DNA of 64,000 nucleotides from CAZOOK01 sp964581385 (GTDB lineage Bacteria > Pseudomonadota > Gammaproteobacteria > Nevskiales > Nevskiaceae). The first letter of the stretch is position 1. Each line of letters starts with the position of its first letter. Of this stretch, positions 1-9,327 are shown one piece after another. The notes under the pieces were generated by a model, which saw nothing but the letters and a program-made list of their open reading frames with translations, ran no database searches and was not told where the DNA came from. A program made the translations under genes and the position numbers. The stretch spans positions 62,001-126,000 of the forward strand of contig CAZOOK010000002.1 in assembly GCA_964581385.1 (NCBI GenBank), given 5' to 3'.

Positions 1-263
1 TCCTTGGCCCGGATCGCAGTATCGGCAAGCACAGTGACGAGATTCGGCTGCACTTCGAGGATGCCGCCGCTGACGAAGAATTGCAGCTCGGAACCGTCGG
101 CCTGCTTTACGCGGACTTCGCCGGGTTTCATGCGCGTGAGCAGCGGCGCATGACGCGGCGCGATGCCGACCTCGCCCATCTCCGCCGGCGCGAATACCAT
201 CGCGGCCTCGCCATGATGGATATGGCCTTCGGCGCTGACGATGTCGACGTGTAGTTGTGCCAT
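1..263 (-). CDS. atpC: ATP synthase F1 epsilon subunit (partial, 3' end outside window)
   Basis: N-terminal 87 residues of the epsilon subunit of F1Fo ATP synthase, the central-stalk subunit that couples rotation to catalysis and inhibits ATP hydrolysis. The start reads MAQLHVDIVSAEGHI and continues through the beta-sandwich domain, with the family's APRHAPLLT and VSGGILEV segments. The gene is last in the atp operon, and its C-terminal helical domain lies beyond the window edge. The ATG at 263 follows a GAGGAG-like ribosome site. Identification is secure from sequence and gene order. Confidence 0.97.
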   Translation of the reverse strand, partial: MAQLHVDIVSAEGHIHHGEAAMVFAPAEMGEVGIAPRHAPLLTRMKPGEVRVKQADGSELQFFVSGGILEVQPNLVTVLADTAIRAK

Positions 264-405
264 TTTCAACTCCTCGCGAGGTCGGGTGCTTCGCACCCTG
301 CAAGGTCGCGCCTCCGGCGCTGTGAGGAGTGAGGAGAGACGCGCATCTCCTCACAGCTCGCGTAGCGAGCAACCTCACTCCTTACAGCGAGCGCAGCGAG
401 CGGCC
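264..405. repeat. hairpin-rich intergenic segment between atpD and atpC
   Basis: This 142-bp spacer inside the atp operon holds several short palindromes: a 6-bp stem at 284-289/293-298, a 5-bp stem at 308-312/316-320 and a 5-bp stem at 356-360/366-370. It also holds near-direct repeats built from GAGGAGTGAGG and GCGAGC units. No ORF of note is present. The pattern resembles REP/BIME-type extragenic palindromes that affect mRNA stability or attenuation. Any such role here is inference. Confidence 0.6.
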
Positions 406-1782
406 TCACAATTTCTTCGCCTTCTCGACCACTTCGTCGATCGAGCCGACCATGTAAAACGCCTGTTCCGGCAGGTGATCCAGCTCGCCGTCGACGATCT
501 GGCGGAAGCCGCGGATCGTCTCTTTGAGCGGAACGTACTTGCCCGGCGAACCGGTGAACACTTCGGCGACGTGGAACGGTTGCGACAGGAAGCGCTGGAT
601 CTTGCGCGCGCGCGAGACCGCCTTCTTGTCATCTTCCGACAGTTCGTCCATGCCGAGGATCGCGATGATGTCCTTCAGTTCCTTGTAGCGCTGCAGCACG
701 CCCTGCACGTCGCGGGCGGTCGCGTAATGCGCCTGACCGATGACGTTCGGGTCGAGCTGGCGGCTCGTGGAGTCGAGCGGATCGACGGCCGGATAGATGC
801 CGAGCGAGGCGATGTCACGCGACAGCACGACGGTCGCGTCCAAATGCGCGAAGGTCGTCGCCGGCGACGGGTCGGTCAAATCGTCCGCGGGCACGTAAAC
901 GGCCTGGATCGAAGTGATCGAGCCCTTCTTGGTGGAAGTGATGCGCTCTTGGAGCACGCCCATTTCCTCGGCCAGCGTCGGCTGATAACCCACCGCCGAC
1001 GGCATACGGCCGAGCAGTGCAGACACTTCGGTACCAGCCAGTGTGTAGCGATAGATGTTGTCGACGAAGAACAGCACGTCACGGCCTTCATCGCGGAAAA
1101 ACTCGGCCATGGTCAGACCGGTCAGCGCGACGCGCAGACGGTTGCCCGGCGGTTCGTTCATCTGGCCGTAGACCATCGCGACCTTGTCGAGAACGTTCGA
1201 CTCTTTCATTTCATGATAGAAGTCGTTGCCTTCGCGGGTGCGCTCGCCGACGCCGGCGAATACCGACAAGCCCGAGTGCTCCTTCGCGATGTTGTTGATC
1301 AGCTCCATCATGTTGACGGTCTTGCCGACACCGGCGCCGCCGAACAGACCGACCTTGCCGCCCTTGGCGAACGGGCACATCAGGTCGATGACCTTGATGC
1401 CGGTTTCCAACAGCTCGGTCGAACCGGCCTGGTCCTCGTAGCTCGGCGCGGCGCGGTGGATCGCCCATTGCTGCTCGGCACCGACATCGCCGGCATCGTC
1501 GATCGGCATGCCGAGCACATCCATGATGCGGCCCAGTGTTTTCTGGCCGACCGGCACCGAGATCGGCGCGCCGGTGTTGCTGACCGCCATGCCGCGCTTG
1601 ACGCCTTCGGAAGCACCGAGCGCGATGGTGCGCACGACGCCGTCGCCGAGCTGCTGCTGCACTTCCAGCGTCAGCGGGCTGCCCTGAATCTTCAGCGCGT
1701 CATAAATGTTGGGGATGGCGTCGCGTGGAAACTCGACGTCGATGACCGCGCCGATGACCTGCACAATCTTGCCGGTGCTCAT
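406..1782 (-). CDS. atpD: ATP synthase F1 beta subunit
   Basis: Catalytic beta subunit (458 aa) of F1, which binds and converts ADP plus phosphate to ATP at the alpha/beta interface. The sequence shows the N-terminal barrel start MSTGKIVQVIGAVIDVEF, the Walker A loop GGAGVGKT, the GERTREGND segment, Walker B around VLFFVDNIYR and the C-terminal helical domain. The upstream in-frame extension to 1887 is not conserved, and the ATG at 1782 has an AGAGGAA ribosome site. It lies between atpG and atpC as in other proteobacteria. Confidence 0.98.
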   Translation of the reverse strand: MSTGKIVQVIGAVIDVEFPRDAIPNIYDALKIQGSPLTLEVQQQLGDGVVRTIALGASEGVKRGMAVSNTGAPISVPVGQKTLGRIMDVLGMPIDDAGDVGAEQQWAIHRAAPSYEDQAGSTELLETGIKVIDLMCPFAKGGKVGLFGGAGVGKTVNMMELINNIAKEHSGLSVFAGVGERTREGNDFYHEMKESNVLDKVAMVYGQMNEPPGNRLRVALTGLTMAEFFRDEGRDVLFFVDNIYRYTLAGTEVSALLGRMPSAVGYQPTLAEEMGVLQERITSTKKGSITSIQAVYVPADDLTDPSPATTFAHLDATVVLSRDIASLGIYPAVDPLDSTSRQLDPNVIGQAHYATARDVQGVLQRYKELKDIIAILGMDELSEDDKKAVSRARKIQRFLSQPFHVAEVFTGSPGKYVPLKETIRGFRQIVDGELDHLPEQAFYMVGSIDEVVEKAKKL

Positions 1783-1807
1783 CTGTGTTCCTCTTCTCAA
1801 ATCTGGT

Positions 1808-2671
1808 TTAACCAACCGCGGCGGCGCCGCCGACAATTTCCGCCAGCTCCTTGGTGATGCTGGCCTGGCGGGCCTTGTTGTACGCAAGCTGCAATTGACT
1901 GATGATCTTGCCCGCGTTATCGGACGCGGATTTCATCGCTACCATGCGCGCACTCTGCTCGCAGGCGGCGTTTTCGACGACAGCCTGATAGACCTGTGAT
2001 TCGACGTAGCGCTCAAGCACGGTGTCGAGCAGCGCGACCGAATCCGGTTCGTAGATGTAGTCCCATTTCTGCAGCAGGCCTTCGGACTTTACCGGCTGCA
2101 GCGGCAGCAACTGACGAATCAGCGGCTTCTGCGTCATCGTGTTGACGAACGTCGACGACACCAGATAAACGCGATCCACTTCACCGCTGCGGAAGGCATC
2201 CGCGAGCACCTTGATGGTGCCGATCAGTTGATCCAGATGCGGCTTGTCGCCGAGCTGCCCGGTATTGGCGAGCGATTTGCCGCCGACACGACGGAAAAAC
2301 GAAATCGCCTTGTTGCCGACCAGCGCGAATCTGGATTCGACGCCGCGATCCTTCAGCTCCTTGACCTCGCGCACGACCGCGCGAAAGGTGTTCATGTTGA
2401 GACCACCGCAAAGTCCGCGATCTGTCGATACGACGAGAAACGCGACCGTCTTGACCTCACGCTCGACTGTGAACGGATGCTTGTATTCCGGCGTCGCCTG
2501 CGTGAGATGGCCGATGGTGCGGCGGATCGCCTCGGCGTAGGGACGCGCATGCGTCATGCGCTCCTGCGCCTTGCGCATTTTCGACATCGCCACCTTTTCC
2601 ATCGCGCGCGTGATCTTCTGCGTGTTCTTCACGCTCTTGATCTTGGTGCGAATCTCTTTTGCGCTGGCCAT
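1808..2671 (-). CDS. atpG: ATP synthase F1 gamma subunit
   Basis: Gamma subunit (287 aa), the rotating central shaft of F1. The N-terminal helix MASAKEIRTKIKSVKNTQKI and the C-terminal coiled-coil segment with AMKSASDNAG are characteristic and form the antiparallel coiled coil inside the alpha3beta3 ring. Length equals that of the E. coli protein. It is co-transcribed with atpA upstream (35-bp gap carrying a short GGGACTC direct repeat) and atpD downstream. Confidence 0.98.
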   Translation of the reverse strand: MASAKEIRTKIKSVKNTQKITRAMEKVAMSKMRKAQERMTHARPYAEAIRRTIGHLTQATPEYKHPFTVEREVKTVAFLVVSTDRGLCGGLNMNTFRAVVREVKELKDRGVESRFALVGNKAISFFRRVGGKSLANTGQLGDKPHLDQLIGTIKVLADAFRSGEVDRVYLVSSTFVNTMTQKPLIRQLLPLQPVKSEGLLQKWDYIYEPDSVALLDTVLERYVESQVYQAVVENAACEQSARMVAMKSASDNAGKIISQLQLAYNKARQASITKELAEIVGGAAAVG

Positions 2672-2706
2672 TGCTTAATTCCGGGACTCGGGACTCGGCC
2701 TACGCA

Positions 2707-4242
<1,536 letters not shown>

Positions 4243-4259
4243 TCCTATACCTCAGGTAG

Positions 4260-4317
4260 GGTGCGCCAAGCGCACCATAAACTTTTCATTGACTTCGCCG
4301 GTGCACATCGCGCACCG
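4260..4317. repeat. paired GGTGC palindromes between atpH and atpA
   Basis: Two adjacent hairpins occupy the 95-bp atpH-atpA spacer. One is a perfect 7-bp stem at 4260-4266/4270-4276 with a 3-nt loop. The other is a 6-bp stem at 4299-4304/4312-4317 with a 7-nt loop. Both arms use the same GGTGC/GCACC core, which also appears in the atpD-atpC spacer hairpin. They look like REP-type extragenic palindromes. No T-run follows, so they are not canonical terminators. Confidence 0.55.
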
Positions 4318-4337
4318 ACAAGACCCAACAAAACCGA

Positions 4338-4874
4338 CTACGCGGCAATCACGTGGCGCAGACGTTCCAGCTCGCCGGCGACGGAACCGTCGATGACAAG
4401 ATCTCCACAACGAACGATCGCGCCCGCCAGCAGCGCCGGATCGGTCTTCCACGACATCTTCACATCCAGCGAGAGACGGCGCTTGACGGCTTCCGCCAGT
4501 ACCGTCTGCTGCGCAGCATCCACGGGCGCAGCCGCCGTCACTTCGACTTCGGCGCGCTTCTCGGCTTCCGCCTTGAACGCCTCGAACTCTTCGCGGATCA
4601 GCGGCAGCAGCTTGAGACGACCGTTTTCCGCCAGCAGGCGCACGAGGTTTTCACCTTCGTGATCGAGCTTGCCTTTGAGCACATCGCACAGCATCGCAGC
4701 GAGCTGCGGCCGCGTCAGTGCCGGATGCCCGATCAAGTCTGCAACCTGCGGCAGCTTCGCGGTATCCGCGAGCAGCGCCAGCGTTGCCGACCACGCGGGC
4801 AGACGCGACTCAGCGAGCGCAAGGCGAAACAACGCCTTGGCATACGGACGCGCGGCGGTGGAAAGTTCAGCCAT
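4338..4874 (-). CDS. atpH: ATP synthase F1 delta subunit
   Basis: Delta subunit (178 aa), which joins the peripheral stalk b-dimer to the top of F1. The N-terminal segment MAELSTAARPYAKALF is the OSCP/delta family signature, and the C-terminal part near DPALLAGAIVRCGDLVIDGSV matches the conserved end of the family. Length matches E. coli AtpH (177 aa). It is separated from atpF by 1 bp, so translational coupling is likely. Confidence 0.97.
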   Translation of the reverse strand: MAELSTAARPYAKALFRLALAESRLPAWSATLALLADTAKLPQVADLIGHPALTRPQLAAMLCDVLKGKLDHEGENLVRLLAENGRLKLLPLIREEFEAFKAEAEKRAEVEVTAAAPVDAAQQTVLAEAVKRRLSLDVKMSWKTDPALLAGAIVRCGDLVIDGSVAGELERLRHVIAA

Positions 4875-4875
4875 G

Positions 4876-5346
4876 TCAGATCTGCGCGGCGAGCTGATTG
4901 ATGAGATCGGCGTGCGCCTTGGCGTCGATTTCGCGCTTCAGGATGCGCGAGGCGCCGGCCACGGCGAGTTCACCGACCTGCTTGCGCAAGGCATCGCGGG
5001 CATGAGCGATTTCGCGCTCGACCTCAGCTTTGGCAGCGGTCTTGATCCGCTCGCCTTCGGCCTGAGCGGCGGTGCGCGCCTGCTCGACGATCTGCGCGGC
5101 CTGCTTATTCGCCGAACCCAGAATGTCCTGGGCCTGCGTGCGAGCGGCCTTCAGCGCTTCATCGCCCTTCGCGGACGCGTCCTGCAACGCCTTGGCACCT
5201 TTTTCCGCAGAGGCGAGGCCATCGGCGATACGCGCGCGGCGATCCTCCATGACCTTGAGCAGCGGCGGCCACACGAACTTCATCGTCAGGACGACGAAGA
5301 TCGAGAAGGCGACCAACTGGAACAACAGCGTGATGTTGATATTCAT
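4876..5346 (-). CDS. atpF: ATP synthase Fo b subunit
   Basis: Subunit b (156 aa, same length as E. coli), the peripheral-stalk stator. It has one N-terminal membrane helix (MNINITLLFQLVAFSIFVVL...), the conserved KFVWPP motif just after it, then a long Ala/Lys/Glu-rich amphipathic helix that forms the b-dimer coiled coil. A single b gene is present, as in other Gammaproteobacteria. Confidence 0.97.
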   Translation of the reverse strand: MNINITLLFQLVAFSIFVVLTMKFVWPPLLKVMEDRRARIADGLASAEKGAKALQDASAKGDEALKAARTQAQDILGSANKQAAQIVEQARTAAQAEGERIKTAAKAEVEREIAHARDALRKQVGELAVAGASRILKREIDAKAHADLINQLAAQI

Positions 5347-5414
5347 CGCGTTCTACATCCCGTATGCAGCGAGCGCCGGCGACGGAGCCCGTGGACGGCG
5401 GGAATATTCCCGGC

Positions 5415-5702
5415 TCAACCGCCGACCGCGGCCTTGACCGCCGCCGCGAACGGGTTGGCGAACGTGAAGTACAGCGCGAAGCCGATGCCGATCATCGCGA
5501 CCGCGTCGAGCAGACCGGCGACGAGGAACATACGGCCCATCAGCATGCCGCCCAGTTCGGGCTGGCGTGCGGTGCCTTCGATCAGCTTGCCGCCGAGCAG
5601 ACCAAAGCCGATGGCGGTACCGGCAGCGCCCAATCCGAAGATCAGGCCGATCGCGAGAACGGTCGAGCTCTGGACTTGAGCGAGCAGGGTTGCGAATTCC
5701 AT
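5415..5702 (-). CDS. atpE: ATP synthase Fo c subunit
   Basis: Proteolipid c subunit (95 aa) that forms the rotating proton ring. Two membrane helices are joined by the polar loop ARQPE. The ion-carrying acid is Asp in GLLDAVAMIGIG, equivalent to E. coli Asp61. No Na+-type ligand set is evident, so a proton-driven ring is expected. The N-terminus is about 15 residues longer than the E. coli protein. Confidence 0.97.
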   Translation of the reverse strand: MEFATLLAQVQSSTVLAIGLIFGLGAAGTAIGFGLLGGKLIEGTARQPELGGMLMGRMFLVAGLLDAVAMIGIGFALYFTFANPFAAAVKAAVGG

Positions 5703-5768
5703 GAGGATCTCCTGTCAGGGTGACGCTTGGTTGTGTTGCTTGAGGGTTGAAGAAAGGATTAAGAGAGC

Positions 5769-6641
5769 TTAGTGGTGTTCCGAGGCGAGGCTCAGATAAA
5801 CGACCGTCAGCACCATGAAGATAAACGCCTGCAGGGTGATGACAAGAATATGGAAACCGGCCCACACCAGGCTGAGCGCGATACCGCCGAGCCCGAGCGC
5901 CGCACCGCCGATACCGTTGCCGGCCTGTGCCATCAGGATGGCGATCAGCACGAAGATCAATTCACCGGCGAACAGATTACCGAACAGTCGCAGCGCCAGC
6001 GAAATCGGGCGCGCGAGTTCTTCGACGATGCGCAGGACGACATTGAACGGGATCAGAATGACATTGAGCACAACCAGCCATCCGCTCTTGATGAAGAACG
6101 GATGAGTCAGCGCTTCCTTGAGAAAGCCGATCGGCCCCTTGTAGACCATGTTGAACCCGAAGGTCAGCAGGAATACGGCAATTGACATGCCCAAAGTGAT
6201 ATTAACGTCGGTGCTGGGAACGATACGCAGTGCCGGCAATCCCGCGCCTTGTTCGGCGGCGTACGGCAGCAGATCGACCGGAAGCAGATCCATCAGATTC
6301 ATCAGGAAGACCCAGACGAAAATCGTCAGCGCCAGCGGCGCGACCAGCTTGTTTTCCTGATGAAAGATTTCCTTCACCTGGCCATCGACGAAATCGACCA
6401 GCGCTTCGACGGCATTCTGCAATCCGCTCGGCACGCCGCTGGTGGCACGTACGGCGACACGGCGGAACACCACGAAGAAAATTGTGCCGAGGAGCAGTGA
6501 GAAGACCGCGCTGTCGAGATGCAACACCCAGAAACCGGTCGCATGTGGATCGATCTTCATCGTCTGCAAGTCCAGCTTCAAGTTGGACAAGTGATGCAGA
6601 ACGTAGCTGCCAGAGTCGCGTGGGCTTTCCGCGGCTTCCAT
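5769..6641 (-). CDS. atpB: ATP synthase Fo a subunit
   Basis: Subunit a (290 aa), the membrane stator with the proton half-channels. The essential Arg is in the segment ARPISLALRLFGNLFAGELI, and several hydrophobic helices follow the family pattern. The ATG at 6641 (MEAAESPRDSGSYVLHHL) was chosen because the longer in-frame extension to 6698 would run into atpI and is not family-like. The gene starts just after atpI (8-bp gap). Confidence 0.96.
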   Translation of the reverse strand: MEAAESPRDSGSYVLHHLSNLKLDLQTMKIDPHATGFWVLHLDSAVFSLLLGTIFFVVFRRVAVRATSGVPSGLQNAVEALVDFVDGQVKEIFHQENKLVAPLALTIFVWVFLMNLMDLLPVDLLPYAAEQGAGLPALRIVPSTDVNITLGMSIAVFLLTFGFNMVYKGPIGFLKEALTHPFFIKSGWLVVLNVILIPFNVVLRIVEELARPISLALRLFGNLFAGELIFVLIAILMAQAGNGIGGAALGLGGIALSLVWAGFHILVITLQAFIFMVLTVVYLSLASEHH

Positions 6642-6649
6642 AATCTTTA

Positions 6650-7042
6650 TCAGTCCGAACTGCCAGTCTCGTAAACAACCCACGCCATCACCAGCCAATA
6701 CGCCGACAGGCAGGCAACGTAGGTCACTATCAATGCCAGAAATTGTTTTGCGAACATGTCCACACCGAACGCGAACAACAGTGCGGTCAAAGCCAGCTTA
6801 CCAATCTCTCCCCGGTAAAACGCTCCGACCACTTCCTGCGGCATCCGGCCTCCCGGCCCGGTCAACGCACGCCGCGCGAAATAGATGGTCGGCACCACCG
6901 CGACGATACCGCCATACATCGCGGCGATCGCCGGCTCTCTTCCCGCCAGGGCGCCGGTTATGAGAGCGGCTGCAACAGCGATGGCGATTTGCGTCAGACA
7001 TACGGCCTTTGCCACCGCCGCGCCGCCTGAGAGCTTGTGCAT
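6650..7042 (-). CDS. atpI: ATP synthase assembly protein AtpI
   Basis: Small membrane protein (about 130 aa, four predicted helices) that is first in the atp operon. AtpI assists assembly of the c-ring and is not part of the finished enzyme. Visible features are the hydrophobic helices and the GGIVAVVPTIYFARRAL segment typical of the family. The start could also be the GTG at 7048, two codons upstream. Confidence 0.9.
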   Translation of the reverse strand: MHKLSGGAAVAKAVCLTQIAIAVAAALITGALAGREPAIAAMYGGIVAVVPTIYFARRALTGPGGRMPQEVVGAFYRGEIGKLALTALLFAFGVDMFAKQFLALIVTYVACLSAYWLVMAWVVYETGSSD

Positions 7043-7112
7043 CGTCACGTCAACGCCCTGCCGCTGTTCCGCGTTACATCACTCCGGGGGCGAACCGCCC
7101 TGCGGGGCCGCG

Positions 7113-7142
7113 ATTGTACCGGCTCGATTTAATCGCGGTCAA
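7113..7142 (-). promoter_or_regulatory. sigma-70 promoter of the atp operon
   Basis: Read on the minus strand, TTGACC (7142-7137) and TACAAT (7118-7113) are separated by 18 bp. This is close to the sigma-70 consensus and lies about 75 bp upstream of atpI. The remaining 270-bp parB-atpI spacer holds no ORF. A GC-rich partial palindrome lies at about 7086-7110 in the predicted leader. The promoter would let the ATP synthase genes be transcribed independently of parB. Confidence 0.7.
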
Positions 7143-7318
7143 TGCGACCATGTGAGAATAAGTCTCGTTGCGCTTGAGGCACGTAATGCACATCGGCGAT
7201 CGCTACGCCGGCGGACAACTGTCTCGGCATTGAGACGGAACTTTTCCCGCTCGCGTGCCGGGCTCCGCGGGCTCCGTATATCGAACAATCCAACTGTGCA
7301 GCCGGATCGTGAAAACGG

Positions 7319-8164
7319 TCAGCGCAGAATTTTCAGTATCCGCTCAAGCTCGGCGCGATCGGCGAACCCGATCACCAGCCGGCCGGCACCAGTCGGTTTT
7401 TCCTCGACCCGGACCGGCAGTCCGACGCGCGCGGACAGCTGGGCATCGAGCGGCGAGCGCACGGGCTTCACGCGCGGCACCGCAGGCGCGGCGGCCGTGG
7501 CGGCGACCAATCGCTCGGTTTCGCGCACCGATAGTCCGCGCTCAACGACCTGCCTGGCCAGCACTACCTGCCGCTCACCTTCCACGGCGAGCAAAACCTT
7601 GGCGTGTCCCAGCGACAGCTCGTTTTCACGCACCAGCGCCTGTACCAGCGGCTGCAAATCCATGAGGCGCAGCAGATTACTGACCGCGGCGCGCGAACGG
7701 CCCACGGCGTCGGCGGTTTGTTCATGGGTCAGGCCGCATTCGTCGATGAGGCGCCGCAGCGCTTCGGCTTCTTCGAGCGGATTCAGATCCGCGCGCTGAA
7801 TGTTTTCGACCAGCGCCACGGCCATCGCGGTGCGATCCGGCATCGCGCGGATCACGGCGGGAACGGTTTTCAAGCCGGCCAGCCGCGCGGCGCGCCAGCG
7901 GCGCTCACCGGCGACGATCTCATAGCGTCCGCCGTCACCTTCACGCGCGATGATGGGTTGCACGACACCCTGCGCGCGGATCGATTCCGCGAGCGCATCG
8001 AGCGCTTCGGCATCGAAGATCCGGCGCGGCTGGTGCCGGCCCGGCGTCAACGCATCGAGCGGCAGCTCGCGCAGTTCATCGCTGTGCCGGGCGCCGTCCA
8101 TCGACACCACGTTGCCGAGCAAGGCATCGAGGCCGCGACCGAGACCGCGTTTCTTCGTCGTCAT
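7319..8164 (-). CDS. parB: chromosome partitioning protein ParB
   Basis: Centromere-binding CTPase/DNA-binding protein (281 aa) that loads at parS and, with ParA, segregates the origin region. It begins MTTKKRGLGRGLDALLG, contains the ParB/Srx segment GERRWRAARLAG and the helix-turn-helix region (LTHEQTADAVGRSRAAVSNLLRL within about residues 145-170). It is normally coupled to parA. Here a PfpI gene and a repeat element intervene, and the AGGA ribosome site (8175-8172) sits inside one arm of that repeat. Confidence 0.97.
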   Translation of the reverse strand: MTTKKRGLGRGLDALLGNVVSMDGARHSDELRELPLDALTPGRHQPRRIFDAEALDALAESIRAQGVVQPIIAREGDGGRYEIVAGERRWRAARLAGLKTVPAVIRAMPDRTAMAVALVENIQRADLNPLEEAEALRRLIDECGLTHEQTADAVGRSRAAVSNLLRLMDLQPLVQALVRENELSLGHAKVLLAVEGERQVVLARQVVERGLSVRETERLVAATAAAPAVPRVKPVRSPLDAQLSARVGLPVRVEEKPTGAGRLVIGFADRAELERILKILR

Positions 8165-8167
8165 CAG

Positions 8168-8419
8168 ATAATCCTAGAAACGGCAGTTGGTGATCGATTC
8201 TCGGTGAGCCCGCAGCTGCGTCGGACGCCGGACTGGAACGAAACCCATGGTTGTTCCATGGGTTGAGTGAAGTCCAAGTCCGACGCGCGAGGGCCGGCGA
8301 AAATCGATCAGTGCAAGCAGCTTCCCACCCTTCGAGTGAAGAGCAGATGGTTCAGAATTAATGGTAATCCACAACATGCGCTGGCTGCTTGCACGACCAA
8401 CTGCCGTTTCTAGGATTAT
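8168..8419. repeat. 252-bp inverted-repeat element (MITE-like) between parB and the PfpI gene
   Basis: A perfect 24-bp inverted repeat (8168-8191 and 8396-8419) bounds a noncoding segment. Inside are a long interrupted stem-loop at 8218-8286 (outer 9-bp arms 8218-8226/8278-8286, inner 9-bp arms 8242-8250/8256-8264 with a 5-nt loop) and an 11-bp inverted repeat (8311-8321/8384-8394). There is no transposase and no clear target duplication. The left arm begins 3 bp from the parB start and contains its ribosome site. It could be a mobile miniature element, an RNA regulatory structure, or both. Confidence 0.75.
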
Positions 8420-8451
8420 TCCTCCGAACTGTTTCGTCCGGTTTGCACTTA

Positions 8452-9327
8452 TCACTTGATGGCTCTCACTGCGTGCTCCGCGAGCACGTCGATGAATGTC
8501 CGCGCGAAAGTATGCACGTCGCCGGGCCAGCGCGCCGAAACATAGGCCCCGTCGCGCACCACCCAGGCCGGACGTGCGTCCTCGGACGTATCGCGAAACA
8601 GGCCACCGCTTTTGCGGAAACGATCCGGCACGGCCGCCGGTACGTCGAGGAAATCCTCTCGCCGCGCCAGCGCACGCGTCACTTCCTGTTGCACACCGCG
8701 CCAGCCGTACGGCTCGCCCGGCGCTTCCACGTAGGTGCGGTAATAGTTTGGGTCCCAGAAGCGCGCGAAGTAACGCGTCAGATTCCACGCGCTCTTTTCC
8801 AGCGTCCAGGTCAGCGCCGTAGTGCGACGACCGTGAAGCACCGATCGGCCCGTACGTGGCGAGCAACTGCGCGCGGCCAGCACCACACCGTGGCAGATCG
8901 CTGCGACCGGTTTGCCGGCATCGAAGAATGCGGCGACAAGCCGCTGCAACGCAACGCTCTCGAGATACTCGCTGATGCCCTTGGCGTGCCCGCCGGGCAA
9001 CAGCAGTGCGTCGAACGCGGCTGCATCGAGGCTATCCCAGGACAACGGATGCGCGAATGCTTCGTGGTGTTCGAGCATGAGATACGCGCGGCGCGCATCC
9101 GCGTTCGCGCGCAACGCCAGTCCAATCAGCTTCAGCTTATTGATCCCGGGAATGAATCCCCAGATATCGAGCCCTGCGCCGGACAGCATCATCGGATCGG
9201 CGTGGCCACGATGGCCGTCAGGTGTCGCGAACAATATTTCGTGACCCGCCTCGCGCAGCAGCTTCCAGGGAACCGAAACTTCACTCGGATCGAAGTCACG
9301 GCGCGGCAGCGGGCACAGAACCTTCAC
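8452..9327 (-). CDS. DJ-1/PfpI family protein
   Basis: Class I glutamine-amidotransferase-like protein (291 aa) of the DJ-1/PfpI superfamily, whose members include chaperones, glyoxalase-type hydrolases and proteases. The nucleophile-elbow motif is AICHG with a Cys, preceded by LLLPGGHAKG, as in the family. The C-terminal third is longer than the typical 180-200 aa member. It starts with a GTG that overlaps the parA stop by 4 bp, so it is translationally coupled to parA. Substrate is unknown, and a gene of this type between parA and parB is unusual. Confidence 0.88.
   Translation of the reverse strand: MKVLCPLPRRDFDPSEVSVPWKLLREAGHEILFATPDGHRGHADPMMLSGAGLDIWGFIPGINKLKLIGLALRANADARRAYLMLEHHEAFAHPLSWDSLDAAAFDALLLPGGHAKGISEYLESVALQRLVAAFFDAGKPVAAICHGVVLAARSCSPRTGRSVLHGRRTTALTWTLEKSAWNLTRYFARFWDPNYYRTYVEAPGEPYGWRGVQQEVTRALARREDFLDVPAAVPDRFRKSGGLFRDTSEDARPAWVVRDGAYVSARWPGDVHTFARTFIDVLAEHAVRAIK

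Noticed and set aside
241..1857. 538-aa ORF on the plus strand opposite atpD
   Set aside because: It is the antisense shadow of a secure atpD gene in GC-rich DNA. It is Arg/His/Asp-rich, has no recognisable domain and has no ribosome site.
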